64,000 bases of DNA from Carya illinoinensis (taxonomy: Eukaryota; Streptophyta; Magnoliopsida; Fagales; Juglandaceae). The notes below the pieces were generated by a model. That model was not told the origin of the DNA and searched no databases. It worked only from the letters and a program-made list of their open reading frames with translations. The DNA lies in NCBI RefSeq assembly GCF_018687715.1, contig NC_056760.1:7601501-7665500 (forward strand). The letters run 5' to 3'. This document shows positions 1 through 20,341 of the stretch, piece after piece (the stretch's first letter is position 1; each line of letters opens with the position of its first letter). The position numbers and the translations under genes are program-made.

Positions 1-799
1 GAGAGCTTACCATACAGCAAGCACATCAGATTCACATTGGCCCAACAACTACACAATGAGGCGAACTTTTAATTTGGGTAGTAAAGTCTATCTGTCATGC
101 CCACTTCCTCGATCATATATATAAAAAATTTATTCATCAATTTTTTTTTTATTATTATCTCATCATCTTATGATGAGATAAATTAAAATTTTATTTTAAT
201 TAAAAATCTTATCCATCATCATCCTTTTACAACAATTTAAGAGGAAAAAATTTTCCCATTTTTTCTATGTTATGATAAGATAAATTAAAATCTTATTTTA
301 TATTTCGAGCTTGTCTAATAATTATTTTATTTTAATTTCCTCATTTCTTTTAATTTTATCTAGCAACTTTCACATTTAGAATACCGGAGATTGTATAAGT
401 TTTCCAATGGTCCCACTTCTACTTCTACTTTCTCTCTACAGTATCTAGAGGGCATATTTAAGTCGAGGGCTCACTCTATCTTAAAAGCCCAATATGAAAG
501 CAACCCATAGGAGAGGTCCTTGGTGATTGAAGGGAGTTAGAAAGTTCAAAGTTTCTCAAAGTTACACATACATCATGCCATCTTTCACAGAAAGATAGAG
601 ATTTCACGTAGTTACGTGATCATTTCAAGTATCGGATGATGATCCATACCGATAAATTCTGAGTAAGACAAGCGTCACGTATGAGCCTATATATATCATG
701 TAACCCTTGATAGTAAGGGATCAAACTCTTTTTTGAATTCTGAATCATTTGGTTACATTTTACTGACTTAAATATTGGAGTTTTTTTTCAAGCAGATTA

Positions 800-945
800 C
801 GCCAGGTCCTCTTGACAGCACATGGTTGAACGGTTGTAGAAGGAAAGTGGGATACATCCTTAACAGTAGCCTCTCCTAAGTTTGAATCCATCCTTTGTGT
901 CTCGTTGATTATAAAATAATAATAACAACAATAATAATAATAAAT
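800..945 (+). repeat. Possible SINE-like element with ATA-rich tail
   Basis: A B-box-like stretch (agtttgaatcca near 870) is followed about 40 bp later by an (ATA/ACA)n tail. A weak A-box-like stretch lies near 822. No target-site duplication was found, so this is only a suggestion. Confidence 0.25.
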
Positions 946-2109
946 AATATTTTCAAATGAGAAGAAATAGATTAAAAAAAAAAAAAGCTATAAACCGCTA
1001 ACCGCCACCGAAAATAAATTCCAAAATTTTGGGCAGAGGTTCAGTTATTATTTAAAAAGATAGGAGTAATATTAGATAATATTTTAGGGTGTGTAAGTTG
1101 TATGTACTTTTTAAAAAATATATAATTTATTATTAAAAAGTAATATTTTTTATGTACATCTCAAATTTATTCATTTTTTTAAATAAATACATAGAAGTCG
1201 GGATTTACATATTTTAAAACTATAAATATCATTTTTCAAATAATAATAATAGAAGGCAGGACTGGTAATTAGGAGCTACCTACCTTGGTTTGGACCCTTA
1301 AGAAAGCAGTCATGACCACATGATAATCATACAAATAATTAGTTGTTAATCCAACGCAAACCCAATATTATATTTATACATGTATGATGCATCCGTTAAT
1401 TAATTTTTCAAGAGTCATTAATTATTTATTATATATATTATATCCATCAATGCACACAGACTAGCTAGGAACTTGCCACGCAATAATGCAACGAATAAGC
1501 TGCTAGCATTGAAAACATCGAAGCAGCAATATTATAAATATGTACATTGTGAACATAGGCACTAAAAACAAAAATAAATTAGTTAAAAGTTCAACAAAAG
1601 GATCGGATAATGAAGAAGTGGCCCTACTAATTAAATATTAATCTTAGATGACAAATAAAAGTCTCCAGAAGACATCGTTATCATCTGACCCGGCCTTTAT
1701 CATTAGTTTATCCCGGAGGATGATCATGTCACCCACTTAATGATGAAATGTAAGATTTTTTTTTTAATTTTTATTTTTGAAACATTAATGTTTGAATTAA
1801 ATATTTTCTTCATGAGAAATATTATCCATATAAAAAGATTTTATAAAATTAAATTTATAAATTGACATAATTTTATATTATATACTGTTATATTTATTTT
1901 ATAATAAAAATAAATTTTAGCTATTTAATTATAACTAAATGATTTCTCTTTTTGATAAGTGTAGGCCGCTTTTAACTCCATGTCAAACTAATTTTCATAT
2001 GCATCACGTGTTGTCTTCATCCATCAAATCATTTAATAAATTCTGATTTTCCCAACAATTCATTCTCCCTTCAAGTTAATTTGGAGATTTGTCCCATTTG
2101 AAGAAGGCA

Positions 2110-2111
<2 letters not shown>

Positions 2112-2198
<87 letters not shown>
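2112..2198. repeat. (TA)n microsatellite, about 43 units
   Basis: An uninterrupted run of alternating T and A of about 87 bp. It creates a false Ile-Tyr repeat reading frame on the minus strand. Confidence 0.97.
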
Positions 2199-2201
<3 letters not shown>

Positions 2202-2443
2202 TCCCAAGAACCGGCCTGGTGGAAATGAAGGACATTAGAATATTGTAGCAGTATATATATTTCATCTCCGTTGTCTTTAGAGTCTAAAATGAGAGTTAAA
2301 TAAATACATGAAATAAATACTATAATCGCTACATCATAACTACTATTTTTAGATGAAAGATTTCGTCAAAAGAAATAATTGGTTTATGTTGTAGTTAATA
2401 TTTATCGAGCAGTACTTAATTAGTTTTATTCGATAGTCCTAAG

Positions 2444-2662
2444 CTTTATTTGGTTATGCAGTTCAGATGAGATGTAATGAGATATTTTATTAAAAATTGA
2501 ATAAAATATTATTATAGTATAATTTTTTTAATATTAGTTTTGTTTTGAGATTTGAAAAAAGTTGAATTGTTTATTATATTTTGTGTAGAAATTTAAAAAT
2601 ATGATAATAATTATATGAAATAAAATGAAATAATTTAATTTTGTACAATCAAACCAACCCTT
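2444..2662. mobile_element. MITE family A, copy 1
   Basis: It starts with TTTGGTTATGCAG and ends with ACAATCAAACCAA, which is roughly an inverted repeat. The interior (gagatgag, ttgaataaaatattatt, ttgtttattatattttgt) is shared with copies at 2985, 5300, 14586, 27915, 34667 and 48197. Confidence 0.7.
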
Positions 2663-2769
2663 ACATAATAGGAACATTAATGAATATTATAATTAAGATT
2701 CTGGTATTTATCTTTTCTCTCATACTTCTAGGTCTTAATTAGAATTTGAAAGTAACCCTAACATAAGCT

Positions 2770-2945
2770 ATGCTACACATAAGCCCACGCAGCACATAAC
2801 ACATATTTTTTTAAATTTTTTAAAAAAAATTAAGTTTATTCTTCTTAAACTAATTGAATTCTTTTACCCATTATCCATATATCAAATATTTGGTAAAAGA
2901 AAAAAAAAGTGTAGTGTTTAGCATATGGGCTTATGTTTAGAATTT
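2770..2945. mobile_element. MITE family F, copy 1
   Basis: The ends are inverted: ACATAAGCCCA near 2779 matches TGGGCTTATGT near 2927. The interior (actaattgaattcttttacc and atttggtaaaag) resembles the element at 38960 in the TPS7-like gene, so I treat the two as one family. Confidence 0.55.
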
Positions 2946-2984
2946 TTTCTCCAACATATCTTAATCCTAGTCATTAACTACTCT

Positions 2985-3184
2985 GGTACCGTTTGGATAA
3001 TAAGTTGATATAAGATAAAAATTAAAAGTTGAATAAAATATAATTACAATATAATATTTTAATATTATTATCATTTGTGATTAAAAAAATATTGAATTGT
3101 TTATTATATTTTGTACAGAAATTTAAAAAAATTATAATGATGAGATAAGATAAAATAAAACATTTCTTATATTCAAACTGGGCC
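2985..3184. mobile_element. MITE family A, copy 2
   Basis: It opens with GGTACCGTTTGGATAATAAG and closes with CTTATATTCAAACTGGGCC. These are imperfect terminal inverted repeats of the GGCCCCGTTTGGATA type around the shared family A interior. Confidence 0.75.
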
Positions 3185-3282
3185 ATCTATCTAAATTCTA
3201 GAACATTGGGCTAAGCCAACTTAGACATTAAATTCAAACACACAAATAGTTCCGGGAAGGAAGAATTGTCTAGCGGTTAAGG

Positions 3283-3475
3283 ACTGGTTTAGGTGGTGAA
3301 GTATTATGAGAATACTCAATTACTATTTATTATTTTATCTTTATTTTTTCTTACTTTTTATTATTTTGTACTATTATTTATTATTATTCAATATTTTATT
3401 TTTATTTTTTCACTATTATTCATAGAGTATATGAGGTCATTACCTCACTATCCAAATACAATCTTAATGTACCAT
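3283..3475. mobile_element. MITE family B, copy 1
   Basis: It opens with TAGGTGGTGAAGTATTATGAGAATACTC and closes with GAGGTCATTACCTCACTATCC, around a core of TATTATT-type repeats. Similar structures lie at 29250 and 47867. Confidence 0.4.
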
Positions 3476-4237
3476 AACTTTTATGCATGCATTTTCATCC
3501 TTCATCCTTTCCAGATGTGATCCCCGATAAAAGAAATGTTTTAGTCGAAAAAAATCTTTTAAAATTAAATTTACAAACTAACATGATTTAATATAATAAA
3601 TTATAATATTATAAAATTATTTTTACTGTAAAATAAAAATAATTATATACGTATCATATAAAATTATATCAACTTATTTATTAATTTATTTTTATAAAAT
3701 TTTTATGTAATTATATCACTTCTCCGACAATAAGGACTTGTGCCGAAAGATTACTGTTCAACTTATGAACCCTATATAACAAGGGCCGGCGCTGGCCGGA
3801 AAGACGTACGTGCGAATTACACTTCATTGGTTACCAGTTATTGGAATCAGAAATATTAAGGGTAGATATGTAATATATTAATTTTATATGTATATACATA
3901 TGCATATATACACACCGACAACACGTTGGTCATGTTTGATTTTTGTTGAAGTACTATGAAGTGTATACATAAATATTATGCACGCGATAGAAAAGACTGA
4001 AAAGTGATGAGAAAGAAAAGAAAAGTGAGAAAAATAATGCTGTGCAGGCCTGCGTAGAGGAAAAAAAAAAAAAGGAATATGTTGGAATTCAGGAGAGAGT
4101 CCCAAGAGATAAATATGAATGTGAAATTAGAGGAAGGCAAGAGGAAGTTTCTGTTCCTTGGAAATGTAGTCGTTGAGACTTTTATGAGATAGGTTTGACG
4201 AAGAGTTAACCAATTTAACCAAACACACGCACACACA

Positions 4238-4239
4238 TT

Positions 4240-4294
<55 letters not shown>
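4238..4294. repeat. Compound (TA)n(GA)n microsatellite
   Basis: About 11 TA units run directly into about 17 GA units. Confidence 0.95.
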
Positions 4295-4297
<3 letters not shown>

Positions 4298-4919
4298 GTA
4301 ATTGGGGCATTAACGATGCCGTGGGTTAAGGAAGTCACAGATTGAGAACATTAAATAATCTAATAGAAAAATCGATAGAATATATTCAAATTAGAAAAAT
4401 TAATGCGTAGTCGTGAACAGAAAATTATTAAATAGTCACATTGCTTCACGCATTTATCAACTCCATATATATTAACATTTTATTTCTATGTTTGATTTAG
4501 GTAGCAAATTGTCCAATTCGTCGTTTCCATCCCTTTCCGAGTTGAGAGGGACAGACACGGAGCAATAACTCATGACGTAGTCAAGACTCCCAAGTATTTC
4601 AACATCGTGGGCTAGCTATCCATATATCTTCCTTCCAACTTATATTAATATTATATGTATATAGAGAGAGAGAAATGATAGTGTGCCCCCCGGACTGTAC
4701 CGCTCCATTATACCACTTATTAATTTAATTTTTTATTTTACTTAATTATTAAAAAATAATTTTTAATGTATTGATGTATTTTTTTAAAATTATTTAAATA
4801 TATTAAAACAATATGAAAACAAAAAATAACAAAAAAAAAAAATTCAAATGGTGCTAGGTGGCATACCCAACTGTCTTTGTTGTGCGTCAGCCTATCACTG
4901 ATCGTGTGTGTATATATAT

Positions 4920-5091
4920 GAGAAATGATATTTACAGTTGTAGTTGTGCAAGCGGCGTACAGTCGTTTTGAAAAAAATGAATTAATATAGGACCCACATG
5001 AAAAAAAACTAACTTTTTAATCGTAGATCCCACTTTTTTTCAAAACGATTACACGGCGTTTGCAATTCCACAACTATATGTAGCATTGCTC
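4920..5091. mobile_element. Foldback MITE with ~60-bp inverted arms
   Basis: The left arm (gagaaatgata ... cgttttgaaaaaaatg) pairs with the right arm (gtgggatctacgattaaaa ... read inverted) at roughly three positions in four over about 60 bp. Both arms share the block CGTTTTGAAAAAAA. No coding capacity. Confidence 0.65.
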
Positions 5092-5299
5092 TATATATAA
5101 ATATGCAATATTGTCAAATGTGGAAGTACTACACCAATATTCCTCAATAATTAATTTCAATGTTCGTCAGTGTGAATTCTATATATATATATATATATAT
5201 ACACTTCGATTTATTAGTGATAACCCTCCAGATGATAGAAGTTTGCTTCCTTTAATTAGTGATAATCCTTTGTAAGTAGTATTCACTTTGGTTCATTTA

Positions 5300-5513
5300 G
5301 GTCTCGTTTGGTTATGTAGTTAAATAAGAGGAGAGAAAATGATATATTTTATTAAAAATTGATCAATAAAATATTATTATAATATAATTTTTATTTTAAG
5401 ATTTAAAAAAATTAAATTATTTATTATATTTTATGTAAGAATTTAAAAAAAATTATAATAATTATATGAAATGAGAAGATATGAGATAATTTAATTTTGT
5501 ATAATCAAACCAG
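5300..5513. mobile_element. MITE family A, copy 3
   Basis: It opens with GGTCTCGTTTGGTTATGTAG and closes with TATAATCAAACCAG, with the family A interior between. Confidence 0.75.
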
Positions 5514-6709
5514 TTGTTAATTTCTCCCTACCTAACTAGCTAGCTAGCTTTTGGTGGTATTTTTTGTCACTATAATTTAATATGGGATCAAAGGAATCAT
5601 AGGTATATACCTACTGAAAACTTTGTCTAAATTGTGAATACATACAAATAATTTGATGTGTTAGGTTCCCGTTCATCATGCACATATGCGTTGTTGGAAA
5701 AAAATAATTAAAATTAAAAGATGATGATGTTGAGATTTCAAATAAAAATTGCTACATCCAATGATTTTCATGTTTAGTAATATTAAAAAATAAACGGATG
5801 AGATCAGTTTTTTATGCACCACAATCAATCTCAACCGTTTAAATTTATTTATGTAACATGACATATTCAGTGAATTCTTTTTATTTTTTATTTTTATAAA
5901 CAGTGAATTCTTTTTATTAAATACTGGCCCGTTCAAAAAAAAATATATATGAAAATTTAATGGTATCCCTTCGAGATTGATTAATATGTACGTGATATTG
6001 CTCGCGCGATATGAGGGGGAAAAATTAACGTAGATGATAACTAAGAGAAGATTCATTTGACTTTTCCAAATAATAAAGAAATGCACGTTTAAATATATAC
6101 AGGGTAAGTTCAAGTTGCATGGGAGGATTGGTGCCATTGGATGAAGGAAACGATAAAGACGAAGTTGATGACATCATCAGCTTCAAATTAAATTAAGCAG
6201 GTTGCATTCATTACATTGCACTGTACCTTAATCGGAAGTGCCGTGTGAACCCGATCAAAGTGGTTCACCCTTTCATTGAAGTGAGAAATTTTTTATTATA
6301 TATTATATATTTATTTATTTATTAAATTTATTTTTGTAAGCCAGATAGTTAATTTAGTTAATTAGTTTGGATTAATCTCTGATCAGATTATTTGGACGCT
6401 TCTGATTATGGCTAAAAACTTGAATAGGAGGAAGCTCTTTGGATTTAGGTTTATTTGGAAGGATATAATTAAGTATAAATCAAGAGAAATAATTTAATGA
6501 TTTTATATATAAAAATAAATCTATAAATTAATATGATATATTAAATTATAAAATTATTTTTATTATAAATCAGTTCTCTTAAATCAACAAAAAGGTCGGG
6601 CCATGTACTGACTCTAATTTAATGGGTTGGTTATGACGAATGAATCGTCCTCAACCTCCGATGGTTCGGTATTAAGAACTAAAAAGAAAAAAAAGCCTAC
6701 TAAACATTT

Positions 6710-6945
6710 AAGAAGTTGAAATTAAACCAAACCTATATGATTCGAATTCAACTAAAATCGAATCTATTTTCAGGTACTGTTTCATCCAACCGAAAATGAA
6801 ATTAATTAAACATCGCCAAATTTGTGTCATGGGAGTTATATTAATAGCTCTGTTAATCCTTATTTTCATTAATATTTTTTTTTTTTGTGTGTGCAGATAT
6901 TGTTGTAATATAATAGGCTCCATAGAATGAATCAAAACTTCATGT
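6710..6945 (+). repeat. Direct duplication, unit 1 (about 235 bp)
   Basis: The segment from aagaagttgaaattaaacc to atcaaaacttcatgt recurs in the same orientation at 7330-7553 with small differences. Both contain attcgaattcaactaaaatc and tctgttaatccttattttca. Confidence 0.9.
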
Positions 6946-7329
6946 AATTTGATATTTAATTTTTTAATTATTAATTTATTTTATTTTATCATATTTTACT
7001 ATTCTACCTATTATATATTAATTAGTAATCAAATTCTAATTAAATTATGAGTTAAAAAATTTATATGTACTTCATTTTCCAATCCAACCATATTTTATTC
7101 TATTAAACATTTTGAAAATATTCAGAAGAGAGAGGGAGGGTTATAGAAAAATAATTAAATAATGATTTTATTGATTTGCTCGAGTAACTATCAAATTTAA
7201 TTATAACTTTACATTTATTGTAGCCAAAAGTCAAAGAATTTAAAATTGACTAATCTAATATAAGCTATTTTTATCTCAGTTAAAAAGTTACTTTATTTTT
7301 ATATATGGCTATTCCGATAATAATGCTCT

Positions 7330-7553
7330 AAGAAGTTAAAATTAAACCAAACCTATATGATTCGAATTCAACTAAAATCAAAGCTATTTCCAGACCATTC
7401 CATCAAACCAAAAATGAAATTAAACATCACCAAATTTGTGTGTCATGAAAGTTTTAGTAATAGATCTGTTAATCCTTATTTTCATAGATATTTTGTGTGT
7501 GCAGATGTTGTTGTAATATTATAGGCTTCATAGAATGAATCAAAACTTCATGT
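7330..7553 (+). repeat. Direct duplication, unit 2 (about 225 bp)
   Basis: Second copy of the 6710-6945 segment, about 385 bp downstream of the first. Its end is about 350 bp before the WRKY65-like start codon, so the two copies lie in the likely upstream regulatory region. Confidence 0.9.
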
Positions 7554-7903
7554 TGATTTCCAATAAAACCAGAGGTTTATCCAAAAAATCATTAAAGTTG
7601 CTTTCAAATGGCGATACGAATATGTAATTATGTATAGTTTAATTAGAAGATTATTTATCGAACATATTTGTTTGCACGTCCTGAAATAAACTAAAACCCG
7701 GCCAACATGCCGGCCCATTTTTAAAGGACCCCCATTTTGTTCGTAAGCCTCTCTTACTTCTTCCTCTTCACCCCTCTCTCCCTCTCTCTCTGTCTCCGTC
7801 GGCCACTATGTATATTTCCTAAAACTATCATAGCAGTACTAGTACCAAACGGTAAAATACAGATCAGCGCTCTATATCCAGTATATATCGTGAATACTTA
7901 GCC

Positions 7904-8972
7904 ATGGACGGCAGATTCATCACCAGCCCTTTTATCAGTAGTTCTGGGCAAGAAGAGAACATTGACAGCACCCCCGAAAATGGGGCCGAATCCCCTCCTT
8001 CCACCATCTTTGACGACATGAAGATCACCTCCTCCGTTTCGTCCCCAAGAAAAAGGTCAGTGTTGTTCTACTATCTCTACATCAATCCCTATATATGCCC
8101 TATCATCCTCGTGATTCACGCCTCGCCCTTCACATGCACAAGATGAAACGTGGGCACTTTCACTAGTTCTCACTCTGCGTAATTCGCAACCATACTCCTA
8201 AAGTTTCTTATTTCTTGGAGGAAAAGTTGGTATCTTTGAGCCTAACAGCTGAAAACGTGATGGTATTTGTTGCAGTCGGCGTGCCATACAGAAAAGAGTG
8301 GTGTCAGTACCAATCAAGGACGTAGAAGGGTCCCGGCTCAAGGGAGAGAGCAATACTCCACCGCCCGATTCTTGGGCTTGGAGGAAGTATGGTCAGAAAC
8401 CCATCAAAGGATCTCCCTATCCCAGGTAACTGAACTATATCTATCGAGCTTCCTTCTGCGTATATACGTATTGCTGTAGAACTAGAGATTGATCGAAGGT
8501 TGTATGTTCGATTTATCGCAGGGGTTACTACAGGTGCAGCAGCTCGAAGGGATGTCCGGCGAGAAAACAGGTAGAGAGGAGCCGCGTGGACCCCTCGATG
8601 CTAGTGGTCACCTACTCCTGCGAGCACAACCATCCATGGCCGGCTTCTAGAAACCACCACTCGACGAACAAAAACGTAAAGCCCGAAACCATCGCAAGCG
8701 CCAAGCCCGAGCCGGAGGAGAAGTTCGCGGATCTAGGGGACGAGTCGTCGTTGATGGCGAGCGACGAGTTCAGTTGGTTCGGCGACATGGAGACGACGTC
8801 GTCGACAGTGCTCGAGAGCCCCATTTTTGCGGAGAGGAGTTCAGGCGACGCCGACGTGGCGATGTTTTTCCCGATGAGGGAGGAGGACGAGTCGCTCTAC
8901 GCCGATCTGGGGGAGCTGCCGGAGTGCTCCGTCGTCTTCCGCGGCGTGGGACCACGACTCGAGATCTGCTGA
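7904..8972 (+). CDS. WRKY65: WRKY65-like transcription factor (WRKY group IIe)
   Basis: Nuclear DNA-binding protein expected to bind W-box sites (TTGACY). Three exons join cleanly by GT-AG rules: 7904-8055, 8276-8425 and 8522-8972, giving 250 residues. Residues 86-92 are the invariant WRKYGQK. The zinc ligands are Cys106, Cys112, His136 and His138 (C-X5-C-X23-H-X-H), the group II pattern. A basic patch at about 48-60 could be a nuclear signal. The second intron splits the Arg codon (R101) just after SPYP, the usual place for WRKY genes of this group. The acidic C-terminal motifs ([32 protein letters not shown]) closely match what I remember of Arabidopsis WRKY65, and the length is similar (about 259). 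The start is the first ATG of the open frame. WRKY69 is the main alternative. Confidence 0.93.
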
Positions 8973-11072
8973 CACGTGTATCGGGACCCACCCAAACACG
9001 CCCCCTCTTCCCGGTTTGTCAAATTGTGCGCGTTTCGTGCGACACAAGACACCGATTCTTTTCTCCGTTACATTGTTTTTATTTTATTTTTGGTAATTTT
9101 ATTCCTTAGAAAAAGAATTTGCCTTTGTTTTCAGCTTCTTAAATGAATGAATAATAATAATAATAATAATTAAATGTCTTATTATTTTTTTTTCCTTTTT
9201 TCTTAACTTGGTTTGTACGGTTTCGGATATATTTGATCGGGGCCTACTAATCATGATCGGTCAAGTTCAAAAGTAAAGGAATATTTGGAGCATTCACATT
9301 TTTTTTTTTTTTTTTTTATAATTCGAATTTTTTATTTAGAGAATTTGATTATACGATCACTATATTCTTAATTGAAACATTTATATTTGATTTACTAAAA
9401 TAGTTTCCAATCGAAAATTTTAGAAAAACTCCTCGAAAGCTCTTCAAGGTAATTCCAGATTTGTACGTATACTTTTTTGTATGTTTTTGAAGCCTGATTT
9501 GAGAAAACTAATCCCTTCTATGATGTGTGCGTTTGTGAAGAATGCATTTTCTATTATATGTTTATTTTTTTTTATCGTTTGAAAATCTTGCTTCCCTCTT
9601 TTGATTTTTTTCCTGAAAATTATTTTTAGAAATTGTTTTTCGGGTTTATTTCAATCAATAAATTATTATTATCTTTCGAAAAATATAAATAAAAGTGGCA
9701 ACATTTACAAATATGGCTATTGAAATTAAAATAATAAAAACAAAACGCAATAGAGAAATAATAATTTTCTGATTGCTGGGGATTGTTCAAAGAAAACAAA
9801 AAACAAAAGGAATTTCCCAAACTCGAGCCCCTTTTTGTTTTGGGGTTGAATCGAAGATAAATGATGACAGTGATTCATAAATGCCAACTTTGGTTGGCTG
9901 AAGGAAGGGAGGAAGAAGGAGCTTTCTAATAGTTGTAATTGAATTCTCTGGCCGCCCTAACCTTAAAGTCAAACTTGAACCAACAAATTTCTTGACTTTT
10001 AGGTGCTATAGCTGGCAAATTTTTGCCTTGAATTGCACCCATATATATAATTCGGTGGTTACTTCAAAACAATTTAAATAAAAATTCATAGCCGCCCATG
10101 GTTTGGATAAACTTGTATTTTTTTTTTCTTTTTTTTTTTTTTGGGATAGCTTATTTTGAAGCAGCCAAGACAGAGACATAGATCTAAATTATAAAAGGGG
10201 AGTGGTTGAAGAGGATAAGGGATCAATCATCTTAGTGGTGGAGGTGTATTGTACTATACCACCTTAAAAATTATGCATTACACATCTTTGTTTCGTTTCA
10301 TGATGACAAAATGTAAGACATATCAGGATTTAGATTAATTCATAAAACCCCTCATTAATCTTTTATATATATATATATATATTAAAATGGCTTTTATTTG
10401 ACTAGCCTGCTCATATTTTAAGCAGTGTCACATGGTGAGTCAAGGTAATGCCACCCTAGATTTGCTTGCCCTTCTTATGATATTCTTCTTAATTTAATTT
10501 GGCAATGGACCGCATAAACTATGACAAACGCCAGCTTAACCGTGAGGGGTTGCCCTCAATCCAAGCAATCTGCAAAGAGACGAGGAGTCAGCTGCAGATT
10601 ACACGGTTAAGAGATTGACAAAATTCCCTGGATATTGAATTCATAACTTAACCCAACAGTAAAAGCAACAGCCTAAAAATCTGCCAAGAGATTTTAATTT
10701 TACATAATGGGTCTGAAAAATTGCAGATGAAAAAATGGTTAGGTCGACTCTCACTCGGGCGAGCCCAGAGAGAGAGAGAGAGAGAGACTTTGATTATGGG
10801 TCTGTATTCTGAGCAAGAATCTCAACAAACAAATATTTGGTGCGAATTTGAGCCCATCCGGTTCAGCACCTAATTGGAAGCAATAGGTGTAAATACGCAG
10901 ATCCTGCACAAGTTCTTACCAAAACATTTCAGTCTTCACCAAAAAATTTTGGGAGTAAAGTGGAAACATATATAGCCTATCTCCTTCTGTAGGCGTCTCT
11001 GAAAAACAATCTAATTGTACATAGAAACAGATGCTGCACCACAAACAATCCACATCCGCGTAAACCAAAACT
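8973..11072. other. Convergent intergenic space between WRKY65 and RABA1
   Basis: It holds the 3' untranslated regions of both genes. The WRKY side has AATAAT-rich sequence at about 9150-9175 that could guide polyadenylation. The rest is A/T-rich, with poly-T runs at 9300 and 10130 and a short GA microsatellite at 10768. No gene seen. Confidence 0.65.
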
Positions 11073-18612
<7,540 letters not shown>

Positions 18613-19161
18613 GTCTGTAAAAACTTTCTCATATCTTTGAATCTTTCATTTCTCAGTGTAAAGTCTCTCTCTTTTTTTCTTTCAGCATTTTGATGGTTCT
18701 CCTCGTTGTCTTCTTTTATACATTATTGGTCTGAGAAAGTTCTCACGGTTTTCTGTGATCTATTGATTCATATTTCTTCCTCGGAAAATATCAAGGTGTC
18801 CAGATTATTTATCTGTTGAAAATTCCAGATGTTTTAAATCAAATAACGTTTTCTGATCCAATTCCTTAGCTTTATGCATGTTTGGATTTTGATTCCGTAT
18901 TTGGGTTGTAGATCTCGTAGCATTATGTTCTTCTGTTAATATGTTTATTTTATAGATATTCTAACGCTGCGTTTTACGTGCTTTCTCTATTTCATTGTCC
19001 CTTGTTTGAGACTAGTAAAATTAATTTACATTTTCTTTGTTCTTTGGAGCATGAAATTTCAAACCAGTATGTTGTGGTCTAATTTGTCGCTAACGTGGGA
19101 TTAGAGAACAAACTTTTTTCCCATTTATAAAATGTTAGCATATTTCTTGTATAAAGCTCAA

Positions 19162-19366
19162 ATGGAAGACCCAAATCACATAGCATATACTCCAAAAGGA
19201 TTAATTAATGATACAATTGGATCCTGATTGGAACCTTATAAAGAGCAAGATTTGGGAAGGAGAAGTTCTTATTCTTTATAAGGTTCCAATGGGGCTCCCG
19301 GTCCTTTTGGAGTATAGGCTATATAGTTTGGGTCTTCTATTTGAGCGTTACAAATGGTATCAGAGC
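19162..19366. mobile_element. TRIM LTR fragments in head-to-head arrangement
   Basis: Bases 19162-19249 match the reverse complement of the TRIM LTR seen at 15046 (ggaagacccaaatcac, tactccaaaaggatta, ggaaccttataaagag). Bases 19250-19352 are a truncated LTR in forward orientation, followed by a primer-binding site (19355-19366). Confidence 0.75.
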
Positions 19367-19374
19367 CAGGTTAT

Positions 19375-20254
19375 TGTGATACCTCATGTGATATGGATAA
19401 GAATAGGTGGTGAATAGGATCCCACATTACTTGAAAATGAGAAGTTCTTACTCTTTTTAAGTTCCAATGGGGTTCTAATTGTATCATTGACTAGTCATTT
19501 TAGAGTAAAAGTCATGTGGTTTAGGCATTTCATTGGGGCGTTACAAATGGTATCAGAGCTTATTCCAACTAGAAATGTGGGATGTAAGCCATGCCACCTA
19601 CAACAGACAAGCCCGACGAGGACGTTGGGAATTTAAGAGGGAGAGATTATGTTACCTCATATGATAAGGATAAGGATAGGTGGTGAATGAGATTCCACAA
19701 TACTTGGGAATGAGAAGTTCTTGCTTTTTATAAGGTTCTAATATGGCTCTAATTGTATCATTGATGAATTCTTCTGGAGTATAGGCCATGTGATTTAGGC
19801 CTTCTATTGGGACCAATATTTTGAATACCGTACCGGATGGTGTACCGGTCAAGGCATTGGAACGAAATATTTCGGTACCGGTACCGTTTCGGGATAGTCG
19901 ATATATAAATAAATTATATGTATAAATATAAATAAATAAATTATATTCTAAAATAATAGTTTATATATGAATAATTTATACATAAATACATATATATATA
20001 TAAATTATAAATAGTCTGGTATAAATTGGGGGTCAAAAAATAAACTTGTAGTTTGAAAGAATGAAAAAAAAAAAAAGAATAGAAGGCCAAAATACCGGCC
20101 GGTACGTAGGTCGGTACAGGCCGAAATATCGGTCGGTATTCAGACCGGTACGAAATAGGTACAATACCTGTACCGGACCGGTGACCGGTACGGAATATTC
20201 TGGCCGTACCGGCCGGTGCGGTACGGTATTTAAAACCATGATTGGGACGTTACA
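19375..20254 (+). mobile_element. TRIM with both LTRs, 3' LTR split by a hAT-type MITE
   Basis: The 5' LTR is 19375-19545, the primer-binding site TGGTATCAGAGC is 19548-19559, and the interior ends in a purine tract (aagagggagaga). The 3' LTR begins at 19650, runs to 19813 and resumes at 20249-20254 (gttaca) after the MITE. No 5-bp flanking duplication is evident. An upstream LTR plus primer site (19250-19366) abuts it, so this may be the product of unequal recombination. Confidence 0.85.
19814..20240. mobile_element. hAT-type MITE with CCGGTAC-rich body, copy 1
   Basis: 427 bp bounded by the 8-bp duplication ATTGGGAC (19806-19813, 20241-20248). The ends are imperfect inverted repeats: CAATATTTTGAATACCGTACCG, and the reverse complement of CGGTATTTAAAACCATG. 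An 8-bp duplication and CA...TG ends point to the hAT superfamily. Both ends carry many GGTAC/CCGG motifs while the centre is nearly pure A/T. Confidence 0.9.
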
Positions 20255-20273
20255 TCTTGGTTTCAATGGTTTC

Positions 20274-20275
<2 letters not shown>

Positions 20276-20338
<63 letters not shown>
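20276..20338. repeat. (CT)n microsatellite, about 31 units
   Basis: Uninterrupted CT run about 20 bp after the TRIM 3' end, inside the probable SEC61 leader intron. Confidence 0.95.

Positions 20339-20341
<3 letters not shown>

Larger units (their letters stand above)
1..7903. other. Intergenic tract left of WRKY65, rich in small repeats
   Basis: I find no convincing gene here. The DNA is very A/T-rich. It carries at least three copies of one MITE family, one copy each of three others, a very long TA microsatellite, a TA/GA compound microsatellite and a 235-bp direct duplication just upstream of WRKY65. The open frames in it are short and low-complexity. Stretches not covered by separate entries (for example 1-790, 960-2100, 5520-6700) show nothing I can name. 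Confidence 0.7.

Noticed and set aside
2071..2265. Reading frame with an Ile-Tyr repeat on the minus strand
   Set aside because: It is only the TA microsatellite translated.
8612..9109. Several frames antisense or shifted across WRKY65 exon 3
   Set aside because: Shadow frames of a G/C-rich coding exon. The spliced sense frame gives a full WRKY domain.
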